The notes: generated by a model not told the origin, from the letters alone. A DNA stretch of 64,000 bases from Candidatus Defluviibacillus avedoerensis (GCA_016703665.1 JADJBS010000012.1:62001-126000); one strand, 5' to 3'; counted from the stretch's first letter, positions 8,422 through 16,485 are shown. Made by a program: numbers and translations.

Positions 8422-9270
8422 TTACTCGTCGCGCACCGTATTACGCAGGACGCCAATGGCGTCCACATCGATTTCTGCCACATCGCCCGGCTTCATGAAG
8501 ACTTGCGGTGTGCGCTTGTTCCCAACACCGCCGGGTGTACCCGTCACGATCACGTCACCAGGTTCCAGTGGGATGAAGGTGGAGATGTAGGCAATTTGGC
8601 GCGGGATGCTGTGGATCATCATGTCGGTGGTCGCGCGCTGCAACTCCACCCCGTTCAAGCGGGTGATCAGCGTCATCTTCTGGTCTGGGGCAATGTCGTC
8701 TGCGGTGACCATCCAGGGGCCAAAACCGCCAGTGCGGTAGAAGTTCTTGCCCGCCGTCCATTGAGAGGTGTTGACCTGCCAGTCGCGCACGCTGCCATCG
8801 TTGTAGCAGCTGTAGCCCGCGATATGGCTCCAGGAGTCAGCCTCGCTGATGCGGCGCCCTCCCCCACCGATGATGACCGCGATCTCGCCCTCGTAATCGA
8901 GCTTGAATGACTCTGGGGGGCGAACAATGTCCTGGCCATGGGCGACCTGAGATTCGCTGAGGCGCAGGAAGAGGGCGGGCTTTTCGGTGACCTCGCGGCC
9001 TGTTTCGCGCACATGCTCGCCATAGTTCAAGCCCACACACACGATCTTGTTAGGGTTGGGGATCACAGGTAGCAGAGTCAGTGCGGCGAACTTGAGCGTG
9101 GGCGGATGATTTTTGGCGGCCTGAGCAGCCTCGCCCAGAAGTCCTTTGGCAATCAAGGTTTTCAGATCGGCTGCCTGGCTGCCCAGGATCGGACCCAGGT
9201 CTAGCACGTCGTCGCCCAACACGGCGCCGTAAGTGGCTTGACCCTGGTTCAAAAAGCTGATGAGTTTCAT
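8422..9270 (-). CDS. fumarylacetoacetate hydrolase (FAH) family protein
   Basis: A 282-aa protein with the FAH C-terminal fold. Metal-binding residues appear in LDYEGEIAVIIG, and the segments YNDGSVRDWQ and GDVIVTGTPGGVGNKR are conserved in the family. Members cleave or hydrate C-C bonds of acylpyruvates or open-ring products of aromatic catabolism. In this cluster it could process the product of the VOC protein. The substrate cannot be read from the sequence. Confidence 0.9.
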   Translation of the reverse strand: MKLISFLNQGQATYGAVLGDDVLDLGPILGSQAADLKTLIAKGLLGEAAQAAKNHPPTLKFAALTLLPVIPNPNKIVCVGLNYGEHVRETGREVTEKPALFLRLSESQVAHGQDIVRPPESFKLDYEGEIAVIIGGGGRRISEADSWSHIAGYSCYNDGSVRDWQVNTSQWTAGKNFYRTGGFGPWMVTADDIAPDQKMTLITRLNGVELQRATTDMMIHSIPRQIAYISTFIPLEPGDVIVTGTPGGVGNKRTPQVFMKPGDVAEIDVDAIGVLRNTVRDE

Positions 9271-9302
9271 GGGATGGTCCTTTATAAAAGTGAATAGATC
9301 AA

Positions 9303-10055
9303 TCAGGGGATGCGGGTGGTGATGTCTTGCGCCGCGCGGATCAGCAGCTGGGTCAGCTTGCCCATGTCCATCACCGCCATGCGTTGCACAGAGGTGACCA
9401 GCGAAATTGCGCCCAAAATGCTTCCGTCGGCCTTTTGCAACGGGGCTGCTACCGCCGCCAGGTTGCTTTCGAGTTCGCCATTGGAGAAGTAATACCCCGC
9501 CTTGCGGATGGCGCTGAAGTATTTGCGGAACTCACTCCACTCGGTGGACAAGCCTGCGGCCTTCACGTCGTCCAGGTTCTGGTCCAATACCTTGTGAAGT
9601 TGGGCGGGCGCGAAACACGACAAAATGGCTTTTGGCGCTGCACCCAAAAACAGGGGGCGGGGGCGTCCTCTGCCATAGCTGAGGATGGCGGGGGCCTTGC
9701 CAAATTCGCGGTGGGTGTCCAGCACTTGGTGGCCATACAGACCTGACAACACACAGTCGAAGCCCGTGTGCTCCACCAGCTCCTGCATGAACGGGATGCC
9801 ATGTGCCAACACCGGGTCTGCCAAACGGATGTAGTGGTCCAGCACGATGATGCGTGGGCCCAGCGTGTAATGCGAATCTGCCGCGCGCTGCAACAGGCCT
9901 GCGTCCACCAGCATCTTGACGTAGCGGTAGCCTGTGGGCAGAGACACTTGCAGGGCTTCTGTGATGCCTTCTGCGGTCCAGGTCGTGCGGTTGTCCGAGA
10001 AAAGGTCCAGCACACTCAGCATGCGCGAGAGGCTGGACAGGGATTTGTCTGTCAT
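9303..10055 (-). CDS. IclR-family transcriptional regulator
   Basis: A 250-aa regulator with an N-terminal winged helix (SLSRMLSVLDLF; ITEALQVSLPTGYRYVKMLVDAGLL) and the IclR effector domain (AILSYGRGRPRPLFLGAAPKAILSCF; AVAAPLQKADGSILGAISLV). IclR proteins commonly control aromatic degradation operons in response to a pathway compound. The ATG at 10053-10055 overlaps the hydroxylase stop in an ATGA; a 67-residue upstream extension has no family match. It is thus the third gene of the operon it probably controls. Confidence 0.92.
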   Translation of the reverse strand: MTDKSLSSLSRMLSVLDLFSDNRTTWTAEGITEALQVSLPTGYRYVKMLVDAGLLQRAADSHYTLGPRIIVLDHYIRLADPVLAHGIPFMQELVEHTGFDCVLSGLYGHQVLDTHREFGKAPAILSYGRGRPRPLFLGAAPKAILSCFAPAQLHKVLDQNLDDVKAAGLSTEWSEFRKYFSAIRKAGYYFSNGELESNLAAVAAPLQKADGSILGAISLVTSVQRMAVMDMGKLTQLLIRAAQDITTRIP

Positions 10056-11575
10056 CGACACTGCGTCAACGCACCGGTACGGCCACTGCAGGCAGGCAGG
10101 CAGGCGGTGATGTTGTCCAGGTCGGTAGACGATGTCGCCATGCCCATGATGTAGCGATCCGGGCGCAGCATGACCGCTTCCACCCCATGGCTGTCCAGCC
10201 ATTGCCCCAGTGTTGGGTCGGTGCTTGGTAAGACCACGGCATGCCATGCCTTCCAAGTTGCTTTGCTGCTTTCGGTGGCGGTGCCCAAGGTGTTGGGGCG
10301 ACCTATGACGGCAAAGTGGTCACCGAGGTGCTCATCCAGCAACCTGCCGTCGGTCAAGCGGGGTTGTCCAAACGGTTGGCCCACGGGGGGCGCTTGTCCC
10401 TGCAAGATGCCAGGCCCCAGGCGCGGCGATGGGAACTCGAAGATCTCGGGTTGCCCTGTCTTGAAACGTGCGTCCCGCGCGCTTGCCTGTTCGGGGTCAG
10501 TGGCCTGAATGATGTTGCCCAGGCGGACGGCCAGTTCAATGAAGGCGTGCACATGGGGGGATCGCTCGGACTCATAGCTGTCCAGCAATGCATCGTCTAC
10601 TCCCTGTTTGACGATGGCTTCCAGCTTCCAGGCCAGGTTGTGGACATCGCGAAGGGCGGCGCACATTCCTTGGCCCAGGAACGGTGGTGTTTGATGCGCT
10701 GCGTCCCCTGCCAGCAGCAGGCGGCCTTGGCGCCAGACCTCTGCAATGATGGAGTGAAAGGTGTAAATGACGGCACGCTCGACCTTTGCGTGTTCTGGCT
10801 TCAGCCAGGGGCTGACCAGTTTCCACAAGGTCTCGGTCTCGACCATGTTGGCGGGGTCGTCGCCGGGCATGAGCATGATCTCCCAACGCCTGCGGTTTCC
10901 CGTCACATTGCAATAGGTCATGGGTCGGGTTGGGTTGCAATGCTGGACGGTGTGATCAGGCAAGGCAGGCGCACCGTCTTTCAAAATCACGTCAAACACC
11001 AGCCAAGGCTGGTGCAGCCCGAGATCTTTCATAGCGGTGCCAATGGTCTTACGCACCAGGGAGCGCGCGCCGTCGCAGCCGACCACATAACGGGCTTTGA
11101 GCGTGTAAGTCTGCTGAGTACATGTTGCGGTGACGGCCAGCGTGGTGTGTTCTGCTCCGTCCTCGATGTGTGTGACCTCGTGTTGCAGGCGTACATCCAC
11201 GCTGGCAAAGCGCTTGACGCCATCGCGCAGCACCTGTTCCAGTTCGGGTTGGTGAAAGTAGTAGTTGTTGGCGCAGCCGTGTGGTCCATTCAAGGTGGTG
11301 CCGCCGCGGATCAACATGGTTTCGCCAGCGGCGTTGACGAAATGCATGCCTTTCAGACCTGGGCGGCAAATGGCCTCAACCGGTGCACGCAGACCTGTGG
11401 CCTGGATGATGCGCATCACTTCGCCGTCAAAGTGAATGGCTCGGGGTAACGGGTAGATATCGAGGTCTCTCTCCAGCACCACGACAGACAGCCCGGCTTG
11501 GCCCAGCAGATTGGCCAGCGTGGCACCAGCGGGGCCGTAGCCGATGAGGGCGACGTCAAAAACGGTTTCGCTCAT
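10052..11575 (-). CDS. FAD-dependent aromatic hydroxylase (MhpA/PheA-like)
   Basis: A 507-aa class A flavoprotein monooxygenase. It has the dinucleotide-binding motif GYGPAG near the N-terminus, the DG motif VVGCDGARSLVRK and the GD motif LLLAGDAAHQTPPFLGQGMCAALRD. The fold and length resemble 3-(3-hydroxyphenyl)propionate hydroxylase, which adds a hydroxyl to a phenol ring using NAD(P)H and O2. The start at 11575 overlaps the VOC stop in an ATGA, and its stop overlaps the IclR start in the same way. The actual aromatic substrate is unknown. Confidence 0.9.
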   Translation of the reverse strand: MSETVFDVALIGYGPAGATLANLLGQAGLSVVVLERDLDIYPLPRAIHFDGEVMRIIQATGLRAPVEAICRPGLKGMHFVNAAGETMLIRGGTTLNGPHGCANNYYFHQPELEQVLRDGVKRFASVDVRLQHEVTHIEDGAEHTTLAVTATCTQQTYTLKARYVVGCDGARSLVRKTIGTAMKDLGLHQPWLVFDVILKDGAPALPDHTVQHCNPTRPMTYCNVTGNRRRWEIMLMPGDDPANMVETETLWKLVSPWLKPEHAKVERAVIYTFHSIIAEVWRQGRLLLAGDAAHQTPPFLGQGMCAALRDVHNLAWKLEAIVKQGVDDALLDSYESERSPHVHAFIELAVRLGNIIQATDPEQASARDARFKTGQPEIFEFPSPRLGPGILQGQAPPVGQPFGQPRLTDGRLLDEHLGDHFAVIGRPNTLGTATESSKATWKAWHAVVLPSTDPTLGQWLDSHGVEAVMLRPDRYIMGMATSSTDLDNITACLPACSGRTGALTQCR

Positions 11576-12156
11576 GCCTTTTCTCCTTCGCTGTAGCCCA
11601 TCAAGCGGTTCATCTCGGCCATCCACTGCGCTCGCGAACGGAACTTGGGGCGGCTGCGGGCAATCGCTTCGGCGCGGGCCATGATGGCGTCATCGGTCTG
11701 GTTCAGTTCGATCGGCTCGCGCAGCGGTTGTTCGCAGTACCAAGGCGTGTCCATGAAAATTTCCAGACGGTTGCCTTCAGGGTCGCGGAAGTAAATCGAT
11801 ACCGCATTGCCGTGGGTCGCGCATAGCAGTTCCGTGGTACCTGGGTCGGCGGCGGCACGCCGGCGTACTTCACGCAGTGTGGCGAGATCGGGCACCCGCA
11901 GGGATATCTGGTTGATGATGTTAAAGCCGAGGTTTTCGGGGCGGCCACTGATCAGCACGATTTGGTGGTGTTCAGCAGGGTTGCGGCTCAGGAAAACCAG
12001 CCGGACCGGACCCAGATCGCCTTGGTCGGTTTCGGTAAAGCACAGCACATCCTTGTAGTAGCGGGACATACGGGCTTGGTCTTGCACATAAAAGCCCAGG
12101 TGGCTGAAATTGAGCGCATTGGGGTGTCTGAGCAAAGATTCGTCAGCAGGTGCCAT
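11572..12156 (-). CDS. VOC-superfamily protein, extradiol dioxygenase-like
   Basis: A 194-aa protein with two beta-alpha-beta-beta-beta modules typical of the vicinal oxygen chelate fold. Likely metal ligands are His19 (FSHLGFYV), His64 (EHHQIVL) and Glu132 (DPEGNRLEIF). At the usual second-module His the sequence reads NQISLRV, giving Gln83. First gene of the operon VOC-hydroxylase-IclR(-FAH-Bug). The context suggests opening of the ring hydroxylated by the next enzyme, but an isomerase or hydrolase role cannot be excluded. The C-terminal 45 residues are basic and helical. Confidence 0.82.
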   Translation of the reverse strand: MAPADESLLRHPNALNFSHLGFYVQDQARMSRYYKDVLCFTETDQGDLGPVRLVFLSRNPAEHHQIVLISGRPENLGFNIINQISLRVPDLATLREVRRRAAADPGTTELLCATHGNAVSIYFRDPEGNRLEIFMDTPWYCEQPLREPIELNQTDDAIMARAEAIARSRPKFRSRAQWMAEMNRLMGYSEGEKA

Positions 12157-12206
12157 GGTGTCTCCGATTGAAAATTTGACGTATGTTTATTGATTTCTAT
12201 CTGAAA

Positions 12207-12235
12207 ATTATCATCTAATTCTCATAATTTGACAA
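12207..12235 (-). promoter_or_regulatory. candidate sigma-70 promoter of the VOC/hydroxylase operon
   Basis: Reading the minus strand, TTGTCA (12235-12230) and GATAAT (12212-12207) are separated by exactly 17 nt. The start site would be near 12200, 44 nt before the VOC ATG. The -35 overlaps the candidate -35 of the divergent Bug promoter. Confidence 0.5.
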
Positions 12236-12257
12236 TAAATTGATTTTCATCAAGAAT
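12229..12257 (+). promoter_or_regulatory. candidate sigma-70 promoter of the Bug-pcaIJF genes
   Basis: TTGACA (12229-12234) is followed after 17 nt by AAGAAT (12252-12257), four of six matches to TATAAT. The FNR-type box covers most of its spacer and the start of its -10. The Bug ATG is 55 nt downstream. Confidence 0.42.
12240..12253. promoter_or_regulatory. perfect FNR/ANR-type box in the divergent catabolic control region
   Basis: TTGATTTTCATCAA matches TTGAT-N4-ATCAA in all fixed positions. It lies between the -35 and -10 of the candidate Bug promoter and just upstream of the -35 of the candidate VOC operon promoter. Oxygen-linked control of the oxygenase cluster is an inference. An IclR operator is also expected here; the inverted repeat AAATTAT-N12-ATAATTT at 12205-12230 is one candidate. 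Confidence 0.55.
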
Positions 12258-12311
12258 CTACAGACCGCAACAAGTGCTGGTTTTCAAACTTCACAGATTC
12301 AGGAGACATAC

Positions 12312-13301
12312 ATGACCCGTTTTTCCCGCCGCGCAGGCTTGACTACCCTTGCCGCTGCTTCCCTGGTGTTTGCTTTGGGCTCGCAAAGCGCTTTCGGGCA
12401 GGACTACCCCAACAAGTCAATCCGCATCATTGCGCCCTTTCCTACGGGGTCTGGTCCAGATGCCAATACGCGGGAAATTGCTGCAGAACTGAGCAAGGTG
12501 TTGGGCCAATCGGTGGTGGTAGAGAATCGTCCGGGTGCATCAACCATGATTGGCATGGAGGCTGGCGCCAAGGCTGCGCCGGATGGCTACACCCTGGTGA
12601 TGGGCTCGACGACTTCGTTGTCCGTAGTGCCACACCTGTATTCCAAGGTGCCGTACAACGCTGAACGCGATTACGCACCCATCAGCTTGGTGGGGCTGCT
12701 GAACACGGCGCTGACTGCCAGCGCCAATGTTCCCCACAAGAATGCGAAGGAACTGATTGCGCAGTTGAAAGCCCAGCCTGAAAGCATCACCTCAGCCACC
12801 CAAGGCGTGGGCAGCTACTCGCATCTCGCGGGTGAGTGGTTTGCGGCAGGGTCCGGCACCAAGATTAAATTTGTGCCCTACAACACCACCAGTCCTTACA
12901 CCGATGTGGTGGGTGGTCAAATCAATGTGATTTTTGACGCCTTGCCTGCAGCGATTGGCAACGTGAAAGCGGGAAAATTGAAGATTCTGGCGCTGACTGG
13001 CAAGTCTCGCCACCCTAGCTTTCCAGATGTGCCGACCTTTGCAGAAGCTGGCTTAACTGATTACAGCCCCACGGCCTGGATCGGCCTGTTTGCCCCCGCG
13101 GGTACGCCCAAGCCCTTCCTGGACAAATTGAGTGCTGCCATGCAAAAAGCTACCACTCAAAACCCTGCACTGATCGATAAATGGCGTTCCTATGGAGGAG
13201 AGCTCAAGTCCATGACGCCTGAAGAATTCACGGCGTTCATCAAGACAGATTCCGCCATGTGGGGCCAAGCCATTCGCGGCGCAGGTATCAAGCTGGATTG
13301 A
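12312..13301 (+). CDS. Bug-family (TctC-like) periplasmic substrate-binding protein
   Basis: A 329-aa exported protein. The signal peptide (RRAGLTTLAAASLVFALG) ends near AFGQ. Family motifs are DYPNKSIRIIAPFPTGSGPD, ENRPGASTMIGMEAGAKAAPDGYTLV and LFAPAGTPKPFLDKLS. It follows a good ribosome site (AGGAG) and starts the plus-strand half of the catabolic region, 120 bp before the CoA-transferase. This second Bug protein may bind the same or a related acid as the one at the far end of the divergent operon. I chose the ATG at 12312; an upstream TTG falls inside the FNR-type box. Confidence 0.93.
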   Translation: MTRFSRRAGLTTLAAASLVFALGSQSAFGQDYPNKSIRIIAPFPTGSGPDANTREIAAELSKVLGQSVVVENRPGASTMIGMEAGAKAAPDGYTLVMGSTTSLSVVPHLYSKVPYNAERDYAPISLVGLLNTALTASANVPHKNAKELIAQLKAQPESITSATQGVGSYSHLAGEWFAAGSGTKIKFVPYNTTSPYTDVVGGQINVIFDALPAAIGNVKAGKLKILALTGKSRHPSFPDVPTFAEAGLTDYSPTAWIGLFAPAGTPKPFLDKLSAAMQKATTQNPALIDKWRSYGGELKSMTPEEFTAFIKTDSAMWGQAIRGAGIKLD

Positions 13302-13383
13302 TCCTCCGATTTTTCGTCAGCTGATTTTGTGTCGGCGGATTGCGTCGCCAAAGTGCCCAGCGCGCCGGTCCACCCGCACCGAA

Positions 13384-13400
13384 CGGCGGTATAACCGCCG
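13384..13400. repeat. perfect hairpin upstream of the CoA-transferase start
   Basis: CGGCGGT-ATA-ACCGCCG forms a 7-bp perfect stem with a 3-nt loop, 21 bp before the ATG of the CoA-transferase A gene and just before its AAAGGA ribosome site. No T-run follows, so it is not a typical terminator. It may be an operator or a translation-affecting hairpin. Confidence 0.45.
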
Positions 13401-13421
13401 CTGCAAAGGAGCACCTGTTAG

Positions 13422-14141
13422 ATGATCAACAAGATTGCCGCGTCCATTGCCGACGCGCTGGCCCCCGTCAAGGACGGCGACACCGTGATGATTGGCGGGT
13501 TTGGCACCGCAGGCATTCCCATCGAACTGATCGATGGCTTGATCGCTCGTGGCGCCAAAGACCTGACCATTGTCAACAACAACGCAGGCAATGGCGACAC
13601 GGGCTTGGCTGCGCTGCTGAAGGCGGGAAGCGTGCGCAAAATCATTTGCAGTTTTCCGCGCCAAGCTGACAGCCAGGTATTTGACGGCCTGTACCGCAGT
13701 GGCCAGATAGAGCTGGAGCTGGTGCCCCAAGGCAACCTGGCCGAACGCATTCGCGCAGCGGGCGCAGGCATTGGTGCCTTCTTCACGCCTTCTGGCTACG
13801 GCACAGATTTGGCCAAGCATCCGGATGGCAGCCTCAAGGAAACGCGTGAGATCATGGGCAAGCACTATGTGCTGGAGTACCCCATCTATGGCGATGTGGC
13901 CTTGATCAAAGCCGAGCGCGGTGACCGCTGGGGCAATCTGGTTTACCGCAAGGCTGCGCGCAACTTTGGGCCGGTGATGGCAACCGCTGCCAGGTACACG
14001 GTGGCCACGGTGCACGAGGTGGTGGCACTGGGTGCGCTGGACCCAGAGCATGTCGTGACCCCGGGTATTTTTGTGAACCAGGTGGTGTTGATCCCCCGCG
14101 TGGCGACCCAGGCCGGTGGAATTGCAAAAAAGGTGGCCTAA
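13422..14141 (+). CDS. pcaI: 3-oxoacid (3-oxoadipate) CoA-transferase subunit A
   Basis: A 239-aa family I CoA-transferase alpha subunit, with segments GDTVMIGGFGTAGIPIELIDGL, the glycine-rich LTIVNNNAGNGDTGLAALLKAG, and AFFTPSGYGTD. With subunit B it moves CoA from succinyl-CoA to a 3-oxo acid. The PcaF-type thiolase two genes downstream argues for 3-oxoadipate as substrate, the penultimate step of the beta-ketoadipate pathway; acetoacetate or another oxoacid is possible. It directly abuts subunit B. Confidence 0.85.
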   Translation: MINKIAASIADALAPVKDGDTVMIGGFGTAGIPIELIDGLIARGAKDLTIVNNNAGNGDTGLAALLKAGSVRKIICSFPRQADSQVFDGLYRSGQIELELVPQGNLAERIRAAGAGIGAFFTPSGYGTDLAKHPDGSLKETREIMGKHYVLEYPIYGDVALIKAERGDRWGNLVYRKAARNFGPVMATAARYTVATVHEVVALGALDPEHVVTPGIFVNQVVLIPRVATQAGGIAKKVA

Positions 14142-14816
14142 ATGACGGTTTCGGCAACATCCATAAACATTAATAGCTATAAAAAACGCAGCAAAATAGA
14201 GCTGGCCCAGCGCGTGGCGCAGGATATTTTTGACGGCGCTTACGTCAATCTGGGCATTGGCATGCCTACACTTGTTGCCAACCACCTGCCTGAGGGGCGT
14301 GAGGCGATTTTGCAAAGCGAAAACGGCATCCTCGGCATGGGTGAAGCACCTGCCGAGGGCGATGAAGATTTTGATTTGATCAACGCCGGCAAGCAGCCTG
14401 TGACCTTGCTGCCGGGCGGCGCCTTCTTTCACCATGCCGACAGTTTCGCCATGATGCGCGGCGGCCACCTGGACATTTGCGTGCTGGGCGCCTTTCAGGT
14501 CTCAGCCACTGGAGACTTGGCCAATTGGCATACAGGCGAAAAAGACGCGATCCCCGCAGTCGGCGGCGCCATGGACTTGGCCACCGGCGCCAAAGAAACC
14601 TGGGTGATGATGGATTTGCTGACCAAGTCTGGCCAAAGCAAGGTGGTGCCACAGTGCACCTATCCGCTCACTGGCATCGGCTGCGTGAAACGCATTTACA
14701 CTGACCTGTGCACCCTGGCGTGCACCCCGGACGGGCTTAAACTGATCGATATGGTTGATGGACTGGAGGGCGCCACGCTGTCACAGTTGATCGGCCTTCC
14801 CCTTCAAACTTTGTGA
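14142..14816 (+). CDS. pcaJ: 3-oxoacid (3-oxoadipate) CoA-transferase subunit B
   Basis: A 224-aa beta subunit. It carries the catalytic glutamate in QSENGILGMG, plus YVNLGIGMPTLVANHLPEG and GGAMDLATGAKETWVMMD. The start ATG immediately follows the subunit A stop. The first about 18 residues (including SININSYKKRSK) precede the conserved AQRVAQDI and are encoded by an AT-rich stretch containing the repeat ATAGCTATAAAAAA at 14173-14186, also found in the NIF3-family gene. The conserved part is intact. Confidence 0.86.
   Translation: MTVSATSININSYKKRSKIELAQRVAQDIFDGAYVNLGIGMPTLVANHLPEGREAILQSENGILGMGEAPAEGDEDFDLINAGKQPVTLLPGGAFFHHADSFAMMRGGHLDICVLGAFQVSATGDLANWHTGEKDAIPAVGGAMDLATGAKETWVMMDLLTKSGQSKVVPQCTYPLTGIGCVKRIYTDLCTLACTPDGLKLIDMVDGLEGATLSQLIGLPLQTL
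14173..14186. repeat. dispersed AT-rich repeat, copy inside pcaJ
   Basis: ATAGCTATAAAAAA, identical over 14 nt to 21846-21859. It encodes part of the nonconserved N-terminus of the CoA-transferase B subunit. Confidence 0.6.
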
Positions 14817-14835
14817 CACAGAAAGTAGACAAAAC

Positions 14836-16037
14836 ATGAATCAAGCCTTTATCTGCGACGCCATTCGTACGCCCATTGGCCGTTACGGCGGTGCACTGAG
14901 CAGCGTGCGTACCGACGACCTGGGCGCCATCCCCCTGCGCGCCCTGATGGCCCGCAACCCCCATGTGGATTGGGCGGCTGTCACCGATGTGCTCTATGGC
15001 TGCGCCAACCAGGCGGGTGAAGACAACCGCAACGTCGCCCACATGGCCAGTTTGCTGGCTGGCCTGCCCATCGACGTGCCCGGTGCCACCATCAACCGCC
15101 TGTGTGGCTCTGGACTGGACGCGGTTGGCACTGCTGCGCGCGCCATCAAGTCTGGCGAAGCAGGGCTGATGATTGCAGGCGGCGTTGAAAGCATGAGCCG
15201 CGCCCCCTTCGTCATGCCCAAAGCAGAAAGTGCCTTCGGCCGCAACAATGCCGTTTACGACACCACCATTGGCTGGCGCTTCATCAACAAGCTGATGAAA
15301 GAAAAATACGGCGTCGATTCCATGCCCGAAACCGCCGAAAACGTTGCCACTGATTACAAAATCGAGCGCGAGGCGCAGGACCGCATGGCCCTGGCCAGCC
15401 AGATGAAGGCCGTTGCCGCACAAAAGCAGGCCACTTCGCCCGGGAAATCACCCCCGTGTCCATTGCTCAGAAAAAGGGTGATGCCGTCGTTGTGGATAAG
15501 GACGAACACCCGCGCGAGACCAGCATGGAGTCACTGGCCAAGCTCAAAGGCGTGGTGCGCCCGGACGGCACGGTCACCGCTGGCAACGCCAGCGGCGTGA
15601 ACGATGGTTCATGTGCCTTGCTGCTGGCCGATGAAGCAAGCGCGGCCAAAAATGGACTGACACCCAAGGCCCGCGTTGTCGGCATGGCCACCGCAGGCGT
15701 TGCCCCACGCATCATGGGCATGGGGCCAGCGCCTGCTACCCAGAAACTGCTGGCCCAAACCGGGCTGACGCTGGCGCAACTGGACGTGATCGAACTCAAC
15801 GAAGCCTTTGCCGCGCAAGGCTTGGCTGTGCTGCGCACCCTGGGTTTGAGGGACGACGATGAACGCGTCAACGCCTGGGGTGGTGCGATTGCGCTTGGGC
15901 ACCCACTCGGGGCGTCCGGCGCGCGTCTGGCCACCACAGCCATCAACCGCCTGCACGCCACGGATGGGCGCTACGCCCTTTGCACCATGTGCATTGGCGT
16001 GGGGCAGGGGATTGCACTGATTTTGGAGCGGGTGTAG
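14836..16037 (+). CDS. pcaF: 3-oxoadipyl-CoA thiolase, PcaF type (one frameshift)
   Basis: A thiolase with the acylation cysteine in NRLCGSGLDA, the GHPLGASGARL motif and the second active-site cysteine in CTMCIGVGQG. The N-terminus FICDAIRTPIGRYGGALSSVRTDDLGAIPLRAL is typical of PcaF/PaaJ. A missing base near 15426 (AAGCAGG, expected AAGGCAGG) breaks the frame; adding it gives 400 aa, the usual PcaF length. It would split 3-oxoadipyl-CoA to acetyl-CoA and succinyl-CoA. It ends the Bug-pcaI-pcaJ-pcaF group. Confidence 0.87.
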
Positions 16038-16061
16038 CGCCCGCCAGCCAAGGTGCTTGTC

Positions 16062-16457
16062 TTAATTGACGCAGCGTGACATGGTGGCTGTGGCCCCTGT
16101 TCCGCCGGGCGTTGTGTCGTAGCCGATCTTGACAGTATTCATGTTGATATTGCCATTGGTCCCCTTACCGAACTTGAGAGTTCGGCTACCGTAGGCTCCC
16201 AAATCGACATTTGGTAAGTCGGCGCTGAACAGGCTAATTTCTTTGGGGAATTGCCGGAAGCTCAATGTCACTTTGACCGGTTCAGGGTTTCCATTGCGAA
16301 TCTGGATGTGGTACTCGTAGCTGTTGCCGCCCAATCCTGTTTGATAGACAGAGTCAATAAAGGCCTTTCCTTGGCAAACTTGGGCGTTAGCGGCACCGCA
16401 AACCATGGCCAAGGGCAACACGGCCACTGATGCGAAACGACGAAGAGATGCAGTCAT
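16062..16457 (-). CDS. secreted hypothetical protein
   Basis: A 131-aa protein with a signal peptide (LRRFASVAVLPLAMVCGAANAQ) and a mature part of about 108 residues containing two cysteines (VCQGKAF near the N-terminus and SRCVN at the C-terminus) that could form a disulfide. The mature part reads as an all-beta domain (YEYHIQIRNGNPEPVKVTLSFRQ). I do not recognise a family. It stands alone between pcaF and hisI, convergent with pcaF. I prefer the ATG at 16457; another in frame lies 15 nt upstream. Confidence 0.7.
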   Translation of the reverse strand: MTASLRRFASVAVLPLAMVCGAANAQVCQGKAFIDSVYQTGLGGNSYEYHIQIRNGNPEPVKVTLSFRQFPKEISLFSADLPNVDLGAYGSRTLKFGKGTNGNINMNTVKIGYDTTPGGTGATATMSRCVN

Positions 16458-16473
16458 AGATACTCCAAACATG

Positions 16474-16485
16474 GGTTGATCAACC
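16474..16485. promoter_or_regulatory. 12-bp perfect palindrome in the divergent hisI upstream region
   Basis: GGTTGATCAACC lies 16 bp upstream of the ATG of the secreted protein gene and 85 bp before hisI. It could be an operator for either gene; no T-run makes it a terminator. Function is not shown. Confidence 0.35.

Noticed and set aside
10241..11449. 402-aa open frame on the plus strand opposite the hydroxylase gene
   Set aside because: Shadow of the FAD-dependent hydroxylase; composition (glycine/valine/alanine-rich, no motifs) fits an antisense artefact.
11572..12156. Naming the VOC protein as a defined extradiol dioxygenase gene (such as mhpB or bphC)
   Set aside because: It is shorter than those enzymes, and the second-module His is replaced by Gln, so only superfamily level is supported.
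13317..14468. 383-aa open frame on the minus strand over the CoA-transferase genes
   Set aside because: Antisense to pcaI and pcaJ, which carry the catalytic residues; no domain can be recognised in the shadow frame.
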